From JBJSXF01 sp046086225 (GTDB lineage: Bacteria > Actinomycetota > Acidimicrobiia > IMCC26256 > PALSA-610), in assembly GCA_046086225.1 (NCBI GenBank), contig JBJSXF010000115.1:1-29647 (forward strand): DNA of 29,647 bases, given 5' to 3'. The notes beneath the pieces were generated by a model. It did not search any database. It worked only from the letters and a program-made list of their open reading frames with translations, and was not told the DNA's origin. The translations under genes were made by a program, and so were the position numbers. Numbering within the stretch: position 1 is the stretch's first letter; every line of letters starts with the position of its first letter. Shown one piece after another: positions 21,456 to 29,647 of this stretch.

Positions 21456-22396
21456 TCCGGTATCGGGGGCTCTTCTTCGACAACGAGCGATGGAACGGCT
21501 TCGGGCTCCGGGCCGGCGACGTCGTCGTCACCACTCCGGCGAAATGCGGCACGACCTGGACCCAGACGATCTGCGCGTTCCTGCTCCGGGGTTCCGCCGA
21601 GCTCGGGGCTCCACTCGATGAGATCTCGCCGTGGTTCGACTCGCTCCTGCGCCCGCTCGCCGAGGTCCGGAATGCGCTCGAGGATCAATCCGGACGCCGG
21701 ATCATCAAGACCCACACTCCGCTCGACGGTCTGCCCGATGTCGACGGTGTGACGTACGTCTGTGTCGGCCGTGATCTCCGGGATGCGTTCTCGTCGTGGG
21801 ACGACCACATCGCCAACGTCGAGCCGTCCCGGCTCCTCGCGGCCCGGTCCGCGGCGGTTGGCCTCGACGATCTGGCCGAGCTGTTCCCCGACGGACCGCC
21901 ACGGTTCCCCGACGACCGTCGCGACCGATTTCGCGCCTGGATCGATGCTCCGCTCCGAACGCCGTCGGGCGCAGCCGACCTCAACCTGGCCCTGGCCCTC
22001 CACCATCTGCACGGTGTGTGGATGCGCCGAGGGGATGCCTCGGTCGTCCTGCTGCACTACGACGATCTCCGCGCCGATCTCGCCGGGGTCATGGCCGATC
22101 TCGCCCGATGCCTCGGCACCGACACGGATCCGGTGACCCTCGGGGATCTCGCTTCGGCCGCGAGTTTCGACCGCATGCGCACCCGGGCCGCCGACTTCGC
22201 CCCGGAGACGACGAGCGGCATCTGGCGCGAAACCGAGGCGTTCTTCCGGGCCGCGCGATCGGGATCCTGGCGGGAGGAGTTCGAAGGGTCGGAACTCGAC
22301 CGCTACGCGGAGCGGAGCCGGGAGCTCGCACCTCCCGATCTGCTCGATTGGATCCACCGCGACGCCGGTCGGATTACCGGCCGTCCGGCCGATTGA
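21452..22396 (+). CDS. PAPS-dependent sulfotransferase family protein
   Basis: A 314-residue protein with the PF00685 sulfotransferase fold. The 5'-phosphosulfate loop is TTPAKCGTTWTQTI (27-40, with the family's Ser replaced by Cys32), the catalytic base appears to be His88 in IIKTHTPLDGLP, and the 3'-phosphate-binding segment is VGRDLRDAFSSWDDH (105-119). The late part has LLHYDDLRADLAGVM and a FRAARSGSWREEF region, typical of the dimerisation and acceptor end. It would move sulfate from PAPS to an alcohol or amine of unknown identity. It is coupled by GTGA to the small helical protein and its stop is only 4 bp from that of the PfkB kinase. Confidence 0.9.
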   Translation: MIRYRGLFFDNERWNGFGLRAGDVVVTTPAKCGTTWTQTICAFLLRGSAELGAPLDEISPWFDSLLRPLAEVRNALEDQSGRRIIKTHTPLDGLPDVDGVTYVCVGRDLRDAFSSWDDHIANVEPSRLLAARSAAVGLDDLAELFPDGPPRFPDDRRDRFRAWIDAPLRTPSGAADLNLALALHHLHGVWMRRGDASVVLLHYDDLRADLAGVMADLARCLGTDTDPVTLGDLASAASFDRMRTRAADFAPETTSGIWRETEAFFRAARSGSWREEFEGSELDRYAERSRELAPPDLLDWIHRDAGRITGRPAD

Positions 22397-22400
22397 GGGG

Positions 22401-23384
22401 TCAATCGAGGATCGGCGCCGCGAGTTCGGCGAGGGAAACCGCCGGGCGGGCGCCGAGGTGGGAGATCACTTCGGCGGCCGCGGCCGCACCGAGTCGCCCG
22501 CACGCCGACAGTGGGTGTCCGGCGGTCAGGCCGTAGAGGAAACCGGCCGCGAAGAGGTCGCCCGCTCCCGTCGTGTCGACGACCGTGGTCGCAACGGGAT
22601 CGATCACGTGAACTTCGTCACCGGCGACGACGACGGCGCCGAGCGGACCCCGCGTGAGCACCGCGATCTCGCAGTGGCCCCGGACGTGCTGCAGGGCGTC
22701 ATCGAAGCGCTCGACCGAGTAGAGGCTCGTGATCTCGTGCTCGTTGGCGAAGAGGACATCGACCTCGTGTTCGACGAGGTGGAGGAACTCGTCACGGTTC
22801 CGTTCGACGCAGAACGGATCGGAGAGCGTGAAGGCGATGTGCCGACCGTTCGCCCGGGCCGTTCGACAGGCCGAGCGCATCGCTTCCTTGGCGGGCGGTT
22901 GGTCCCAGAGGTATCCCTCGAGGTAGGTCACCGCCGCGTCGGCGATCAACGCTTCGTCGACGTAGGTCGGGTCGAGGTCGACCCCGGTGCCCAGGTGCGT
23001 GCACAAGGTCCGCTGCGCATCCGGCGTCACCATCACGAGACACCGCCCGGTCGGTTCGGCCCCCCGGGCGATCGGCGGGTCGAAGTGCACCCCGGCGCTC
23101 CGGAGATCGTGCGCGAAGACGCGGCCGAAGGTGTCGTCGGCGATGCGTCCGATGAATGCGGCTCGACCGCCGAACGAGGCGATGCCGGCCATCGTGTTCG
23201 CGGCCGAACCACCCGATACCTCGGTGGTCGGGCTCATGGCCGCATAGATCTCGTCGGCCCGGGCGCCGTCGACGAGCGTCATCGCCCCCCGTTCGAGACC
23301 GGCCCGGATGACGGTGGCGTCGTCCTCGTAGGCGAGGATGTCGACCAGGGCGTTCCCGAAGGCGACGACGTCGAAGCGGGTCAC
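22401..23384 (-). CDS. PfkB-family kinase, adenosine-kinase-like
   Basis: A 327-residue ribokinase/PfkB-fold kinase. The start FDVVAFGNALVDILA matches the adenosine kinase subgroup of proteobacterial and actinobacterial type. SGGSAANTMAGIASFGG at 57-73 is PfkB signature 1, and VVDTTGAGDLFAAGFLYG at 268-285 is signature 2 with catalytic Asp276. VDVLFANEHEI is the family ATP-side motif. The kinase would phosphorylate the 5'-OH of adenosine or a similar nucleoside or sugar. GTG 23384 lies in the fbiC stop, so the two are coupled. A longer frame upstream is antisense-like overlap with fbiC and rejected. Confidence 0.88.
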   Translation of the reverse strand: MTRFDVVAFGNALVDILAYEDDATVIRAGLERGAMTLVDGARADEIYAAMSPTTEVSGGSAANTMAGIASFGGRAAFIGRIADDTFGRVFAHDLRSAGVHFDPPIARGAEPTGRCLVMVTPDAQRTLCTHLGTGVDLDPTYVDEALIADAAVTYLEGYLWDQPPAKEAMRSACRTARANGRHIAFTLSDPFCVERNRDEFLHLVEHEVDVLFANEHEITSLYSVERFDDALQHVRGHCEIAVLTRGPLGAVVVAGDEVHVIDPVATTVVDTTGAGDLFAAGFLYGLTAGHPLSACGRLGAAAAAEVISHLGARPAVSLAELAAPILD

Positions 23385-25732
23385 GGGCGGGTGCCTCCGA
23401 TGGTGACGGCGACCGGTTGTTCGACCGCGGGGCGCAACCTCCGGCCGACCGTGGTCGTGCGTCCGTAGAGCGTGGTGCGTTGCCCGAGCGGGCGGCCGAG
23501 CGGCGTGACGATGGCGTGCAGCGCCTCGTCGTCGAGCTCCTGACCGTGGCTCGCGCCGGCGGCGCGGGAGATGTTCTCGTCCATCAGCGTGCCGCCGAGA
23601 TCGTTGACCCCGGCGCGCAGCAGCTGGCGGGCTCCTTCGGCACCGGTCTTCACCCACGACGCCTGAACGTTCGGGATGAGCTCGCGGTACGTGATCCGGC
23701 CGACGGCGTGGACGAGGAGGACCTCGCGGAACGTCGGACCACGCCGGGCCCGGCCCTGGATGTAGATCGGCGTGGCCATGTGGACGAAGGGGAGCGGCAC
23801 GAACTCGGTGAAGCCGCCCGTCTCCAGCTGCAGGGCCCGGGTCCGGAGGAGATGGCGGGCGATGTGCACCGGGCGCTCGACCGTGCCGTGCATGATCGTC
23901 ACGTTCGACCGGAGACCGACCGAATGGGCGGTCCGGTGCGCGTCGAGCCACTCATCGGTGTCGATCTTGTCGGGACAGATCACGGCCCGTACCTCGTCGT
24001 CGAGGATCTCGGCCGCGGTGCCGGGGAGCGAGGCGAGACCGGCATCACGGAGGCGCACCAGGTAGTCGGCGAGGGGCATGTCGAGCCGGCGGGCGCCTTC
24101 GGTGACCTCGAGCGCGGTGAACCCGTGGACGTGGATCGTCGGGGCCGCTTCCTTGACCACCCGCGTGACATCGACGTAGTAGTCGCCGTCGAAGTCGGGG
24201 TGGATGCCGCCTTGGAGGCAGACCTCGGTTGCACCGCAATCGACCGCTTCCACGACTCGCTCGGCGAGTTCCTCCATGCCCACGAGGTACGGGGCACCCC
24301 GGAGGTTGAGGGACAACGGTCCCTTCGAGAACGCGCAGAATCGGCACTTGAACGTGCAGACGTTGGTGTAGTTGATGTTGCGGTTCCGGACGAAGGTGAC
24401 ATCTTCGCCCGCGATTCGCGCTCGGAGTTCGTCGGCGACCTCGGCCACCGCAGCCACTTCGGGTCCGCGGGCGCCGAGGAGGGTCACGATCTCGTCGATG
24501 CCGACCTGCTCCCCGGATCGGGCGCCCTCGAGTACCTCGCCGACGGCTCCACCGGCCCGAGCCGGAACCGGAGGCGGGAGGAGCACGGGCGGGACGAGGT
24601 CGTCGCGACCGGGCGACCATGCGGTGTCGCGGGCCAGCCCTTCGGAATCCGAGGCGACGAGGACCGCAGTGTGCACGGCGGGATCGAGCCAGCGCTCGGG
24701 CTCCCGGGCCCACTCGGGGTGAACCGTGAGGCGAGGGGCCAGGGTGAATCCCGCCGCTTCGGTCGCTTCTCGCAGGCGTTCGAGCTCGGGCCACGGACGC
24801 TCCGGGTTCACGTGATCGGCCGTGACCGGTGAGACGCCGCCCCAATCGTCGATCCCGGCCGCGAGGAGGGGAGCGAGATCGTCGCTCAGGTTCGGGGGGG
24901 CCTGGAGGTGGACGGCGGGCGGCAGGATGATCCGGGCCGCAGCGATGGTCCAGAGGTACTCGTCCACCGGGCACGGGGGCTCGCGGAACATGATCGTGCC
25001 TGGCTTGGGCAGGAAGTTCTGGACGATCACCTCCTGCACGTGCCCGTGCTCGGCGTGCGCCGCGGCGATCGCCTGGAGTGCGTCGATGCGCTCGGCCCGG
25101 GTCTCGCCGATCCCGACGAGGATCCCCGTGGTGAACGGGATGGCGGCACGTCCGGCGGCGTCGAGCGTGGCCAGGCGCCGAGCCGGCGTCTTGTCGGGCG
25201 CGCCGGCATGGGGTCCGCCGGGCTCGCCGAGCCGGGTCGCGAGCGTCTCGATCATCATGCCCTGCGACGGGGACACCGCACGGAGCCGTTCGAGCTCGGC
25301 TCGGGTCAGTGCACCGGCGTTGGCGTGGGGGAGCAAACCGGTCTCGCCGAGGACCCGGCCGGCGACGTGGACGAGGTATTCGACCGTGTCGGCGAAGCCT
25401 CGGGCGGCGAGCCACTCAGCCGCAGCCGGGTACCGGGCCTCGGGCGCCTCACCCAGCGTGAACAGCGCCTCGTGGCATCCGAGCGCAGCGCCCCGGGCCG
25501 CCAGGGCGACAGCCGCATCGGCCTCCAGGAAGGGCGCCTCGAGCCGGGCCGGAGGCTTGGCGAACGTGCAGTAGCCGCAACGGTCTCGGCAGAGCATCGT
25601 GAGCGGGAGGAACACCTTCGGTGAGAAGGTGATCCGGGTTCCGGTCGCCGCGTCACGGATGCGGGCCGCTTCGGCCATCAGTTCCTCGACCGGGACCGCG
25701 AGGAGTTCGTCCCGAGCGACGACCGTGCGCAC
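23381..25732 (-). CDS. fbiC: FO synthase, two-domain radical SAM protein (FbiC)
   Basis: A fused CofG-CofH enzyme of 783 residues that makes FO (7,8-didemethyl-8-hydroxy-5-deazariboflavin), the chromophore of coenzyme F420, from tyrosine and 5-amino-6-ribitylaminouracil. The CofG half has the radical SAM motif CRDRCGYC (Cys48, 52, 55); the CofH half has CTFKCRFC (Cys459, 463, 466). Other marks are PKPGTIMFREPPCPVDEY and NLSDDLAPLLAAGIDDWGG in the first half, and EVCLQGGIHPDFDGDYY and LGGTLMDENISRAAGA in the second. It is shorter than the mycobacterial FbiC (about 850 residues). GTG 25732 lies 6 nt after a TAACGT box. A PfkB kinase gene is coupled downstream. Confidence 0.96.
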   Translation of the reverse strand: MRTVVARDELLAVPVEELMAEAARIRDAATGTRITFSPKVFLPLTMLCRDRCGYCTFAKPPARLEAPFLEADAAVALAARGAALGCHEALFTLGEAPEARYPAAAEWLAARGFADTVEYLVHVAGRVLGETGLLPHANAGALTRAELERLRAVSPSQGMMIETLATRLGEPGGPHAGAPDKTPARRLATLDAAGRAAIPFTTGILVGIGETRAERIDALQAIAAAHAEHGHVQEVIVQNFLPKPGTIMFREPPCPVDEYLWTIAAARIILPPAVHLQAPPNLSDDLAPLLAAGIDDWGGVSPVTADHVNPERPWPELERLREATEAAGFTLAPRLTVHPEWAREPERWLDPAVHTAVLVASDSEGLARDTAWSPGRDDLVPPVLLPPPVPARAGGAVGEVLEGARSGEQVGIDEIVTLLGARGPEVAAVAEVADELRARIAGEDVTFVRNRNINYTNVCTFKCRFCAFSKGPLSLNLRGAPYLVGMEELAERVVEAVDCGATEVCLQGGIHPDFDGDYYVDVTRVVKEAAPTIHVHGFTALEVTEGARRLDMPLADYLVRLRDAGLASLPGTAAEILDDEVRAVICPDKIDTDEWLDAHRTAHSVGLRSNVTIMHGTVERPVHIARHLLRTRALQLETGGFTEFVPLPFVHMATPIYIQGRARRGPTFREVLLVHAVGRITYRELIPNVQASWVKTGAEGARQLLRAGVNDLGGTLMDENISRAAGASHGQELDDEALHAIVTPLGRPLGQRTTLYGRTTTVGRRLRPAVEQPVAVTIGGTRP

Positions 25733-25735
25733 GAG

Positions 25736-26494
25736 GTGACGTTACCCTGCCGGACCACGGCCTCCCGATCGACGATCGACCTCGGCGCGATCACGCTTCC
25801 CGACACTCCCGAGCTCGTGCTCGCCGAATGTCACAGCGCGCTCGGGATCGGTGAACGGTTGACGATCACGACGATCGATGACGATCGCTCGCCGAACCGG
25901 GCGGAGTGCCGGGAGGTGGATATCGATCTCGTCGAGGGGGCCGGCTTCGAGATCACGGCCCGGACGAGGGTGAGGATCCGGGCGATCCGGGCCGCGATGC
26001 TCCCCGACACGGTGGGCCCGCGAACTCGGTTGCTCGTCGTGGGTCTGAACCCCGGTACACACTCGACTGCAAAGGGTTTCGCATTCGCCGGACCCGGCAA
26101 CCGCTTCTGGCCGGCTGCCGTAGCCGCCGGCCTCACCGTGCATCCGCATGATCCGGTTGCGGCGGCCCGGGAAGACGGGCTCGCGCTCACCAACCTCGTC
26201 CGGCGCACCACGGCCCGCGCCGCCGAACTGTCCGCGAGCGAGTATCGCTCCGGCGTCCCTCGGCTCGGACGGCTCGTCGCGCGGGTTCGGCCCGGAGTCG
26301 TTTGCTTCGTCGGCCTTGCCGGTTACCGGGCCGCATTCTCGGCGAACGCGGACGCAGGCCGGCAACCGGAATCGATCGCCGGTTCGCCCGTCTACGTCAT
26401 GCCGAGCACCAGCGGGCTGAACGCGCGCACGCCGCTCGCGGCGCTCGTCGAACATTTCCGGGCGGCGGACGCGCTGGTCGCCGCCCGCCCGTGA
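25736..26494 (+). CDS. mug: Mug-type mismatch-specific DNA glycosylase with an N-terminal extension
   Basis: The C-terminal 165 residues are a G/U-T mismatch glycosylase of the uracil-DNA glycosylase superfamily. Motif A is VGLNPGTHS (102-110), with AFAGPGNRFWPAA behind it, and motif B is MPSTSGLNA (222-230). It removes uracil or thymine from mispairs. Residues 1-87 are not part of the usual Mug domain and resemble the end of a class I methyltransferase (ELVLAECHSALGIGERLTI, VEGAGFEI). The start is open: GTG 25736, GTG 25817, or ATG 25997 at the Mug core. The gene is convergent with tal, with one base between the stops. Confidence 0.85.
   Translation: MTLPCRTTASRSTIDLGAITLPDTPELVLAECHSALGIGERLTITTIDDDRSPNRAECREVDIDLVEGAGFEITARTRVRIRAIRAAMLPDTVGPRTRLLVVGLNPGTHSTAKGFAFAGPGNRFWPAAVAAGLTVHPHDPVAAAREDGLALTNLVRRTTARAAELSASEYRSGVPRLGRLVARVRPGVVCFVGLAGYRAAFSANADAGRQPESIAGSPVYVMPSTSGLNARTPLAALVEHFRAADALVAARP
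25739..25744 (-). promoter_or_regulatory. -10 box TAACGT for fbiC
   Basis: On the minus strand TAACGT lies exactly 6 nt before GTG 25732, giving a leaderless fbiC mRNA. It overlaps by 2 bp a TACCCT box on the other strand. Confidence 0.55.
25743..25748 (+). promoter_or_regulatory. Possible -10 box TACCCT for the DNA glycosylase gene
   Basis: TACCCT matches TANNNT and mirrors the fbiC box, but it lies inside the frame if GTG 25736 is the start. If it is used, translation must begin further downstream, for instance at GTG 25817. Confidence 0.3.
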
Positions 26495-26495
26495 T

Positions 26496-27586
26496 TCAGG
26501 CGACGAGCTCGGTCATCCGTTGCTCGACCGTCGCGACGGCGTCTCGGAACGAGCGGGCGAAGGCCTCGACGCCCTCTCGCTCCAGCACGGCGGTGACGTC
26601 GGCGAGATCGACACCGGCCGCGGCGATCCCGGCGAACACGGCTTCGGTGCCGTCCGGATCCTCGGAGACCGTACCGGCCCGGAGTTCCGAACCCGGTTCG
26701 GCCAGCACCGTGATGGATGCGTCGGCGAGGGTGTTGACCGTATCGGGTCCGATGAGCGGAGCCACGTAGAGGTCGGCCGGGTAGTCGGGGTTCTTCGTCG
26801 AAGTCGAAGCCCAGAGCGGACGTTGACAGTGCGCACCGGCGGCCTCGAGTGAATGCCAGCGGTCGGTGTCGAGCGATGCCCGGAACTCCCGGTAGGCGAG
26901 ACGGGCATTCGCGACCGCGGTCCGGCCCCGCCAGGGCGATGAGTCGGGGAGTCGCAGGTCGACCTCGGTGTCGACTCGACTCACGAAGAACGAGGCCACC
27001 GAACGGGGGAGCGGAGCACCGGGCGCGGCGGCGAGCCGATCTTCCAAGCCGCCCAGGTATGCGTCGATCACCGACCGGTAGCGCTCGACCGAGAAGATCA
27101 GGGTGACGTTGACGGGGATGCCGGCGGCGATGACGGCGCGTATCGCCGGGAGTCCGGCCGGGGTCGCCGGGATCTTGATCATCACGTTCGGACGGGCGAT
27201 CCGGGCGCTGAGCTCCTCGGCTTGCGCGATCGTGCCGGCTGCGTCGTCGGCGAGCGTCGGCGAGACCTCGACCGACACGAATCCGTCGCGACCGTGGGTG
27301 GCCCGATGGATCGGGATCAGACGATCGGCCGCGGCGCCGATGTCGGTGCAGACGAGATCCCAGTACACGGCTTCCGGGTCACGGCCGGACCGGGCGGCGG
27401 CGGCGAGGTCCTCGTCGTAGTCGTGACCGCCCGCGATCGCCTTCTCGAAGATCGTCGGGTTCGAGGTGACCCCACTGATCCCGTGCTCGGACACCAGCGC
27501 GTCGAGGCCGCCGTTGGCCACCGCCCTCGTCAGGTTGTCGTACCAGGCGCTCTGCCCGAACCCGGCGAGCAGCGCGATTGCGCTCG

Positions 27587-27590
<4 letters not shown>
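26496..27590 (-). CDS. tal: Transaldolase
   Basis: A 364-residue transaldolase of the long actinobacterial type. It transfers a dihydroxyacetone unit between sugar phosphates in the non-oxidative pentose phosphate pathway. The first signature is GISGVTSNPTIFEKAI (37-52), the Schiff-base lysine is Lys139 in NVMIKIPAT, and the later segments VNVTLIFSVERY and PLWASTSTKNPDY agree with the family. GTG 27590 overlaps the tkt stop (GTGA), so both are made together. In mycobacteria zwf and opcA follow tal; here the strand ends at a convergent glycosylase gene, so that part of the cluster is absent. Confidence 0.96.
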
Positions 27591-29569
<1,979 letters not shown>

Positions 29570-29574
29570 CTGTT

Positions 29575-29580
29575 CCCCTT
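29575..29580 (-). promoter_or_regulatory. Ribosome binding site AAGGGG of tkt
   Basis: On the minus strand AAGGGG lies 5 nt before GTG 29569. With the TAGTCT box further up, tkt seems to have a short leader, unlike most promoter-proximal genes in this window. Confidence 0.55.
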
Positions 29581-29591
29581 CCGCCGGCCGC

Positions 29592-29597
29592 AGACTA
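29592..29597 (-). promoter_or_regulatory. -10 box TAGTCT of the tkt-tal operon
   Basis: On the minus strand TAGTCT lies 22 nt before GTG 29569, giving a leader of roughly 15 nt that includes the AAGGGG site. The remaining 50 bases to the window end are GC-rich, with no gene visible and no clear -35. Confidence 0.45.
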
Positions 29598-29647
29598 CGT
29601 GGCGCCGGTCGGACGGCCGGTTTCTCGGTCCGTCGCGAAGCTGCTCA

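Noticed and set aside
20765..22357. 530-residue minus-strand frame
   Set aside because: It is antisense to glcF, the small helical gene and the sulfotransferase, and degenerates to Arg/Ser/Pro repeats.
23417..24832. 471-residue plus-strand frame
   Set aside because: It is antisense to the well-supported fbiC and has shadow-type composition (Asp/Glu/Gly/Arg).

Overview
The window is about 29.6 kb of very GC-rich, densely coding bacterial DNA. Most genes start with GTG or ATG (two or three with TTG), and neighbouring genes in a run often overlap by 4 bp (ATGA/GTGA/TTGA). The gene content points to an actinobacterium: a two-domain FbiC for coenzyme F420, a tkt-tal pair, ctaA, ctaB and a two-gene ABC exporter as in the mycobacterial tkt/tal/ctaB/ABC region, and many genes with a TANNNT box 6-9 nt before the start codon (leaderless transcription). 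I infer an Acidimicrobiia-like lineage, but this cannot be proven from sequence alone. I see no rRNA, tRNA, CRISPR, transposase or phage gene. No stretch over 300 bases lacks a gene.

Layout. 1-1808: the end of an unidentified gene, a small hypothetical gene, a 57-residue zinc-ribbon protein on the minus strand, and a cyclase-family hydrolase. 1833-5992 (minus): a co-directional run of CapA-family lipoprotein, alpha/beta hydrolase, HD-domain protein and two SDR oxidoreductases. 6024-9809 (plus): ctaA (haem A synthase), a 5'-3' exonuclease-like protein, an enoyl-CoA hydratase family protein, an SDR and FxsA. 9839-11019 (minus): a SCP2-like protein and an unknown protein. 11067-13806 (plus): polyprenyl diphosphate synthase and an ABC exporter. 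13790-15684 (minus): cupredoxin lipoprotein, ctaB (haem O synthase) and a TlpA-like thioredoxin. 15765-16867 (plus): a GroES-like protein and an SDR. 16881-17639 (minus): a cysteine-rich protein. 17673-22396 (plus): glcD-glcE-glcF, a small helical protein and a sulfotransferase. 22401-25732 (minus): fbiC and an adenosine-kinase-like PfkB kinase. 25736-26494 (plus): a Mug-type DNA glycosylase. 26496-29569 (minus): tkt and tal.

Functional themes are aerobic respiration (haem O/A synthesis plus copper and thiol handling for cytochrome oxidase), glycolate or related 2-hydroxyacid oxidation, F420 synthesis, the non-oxidative pentose phosphate pathway, and catabolic or lipid enzymes (four SDRs, a crotonase, a SCP2, a cyclase).

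The most notable signals are: (1) all six divergent gene pairs carry back-to-back TANNNT boxes at near-fixed distance from the start codons, and in two pairs the boxes overlap by 2 bp; (2) glcD has no ATG/GTG/TTG where its N-terminus should begin; (3) the DNA glycosylase has an N-terminal extension that looks like the end of a class I methyltransferase; (4) glcDEF is translationally coupled to a small helical protein and a PAPS-type sulfotransferase.
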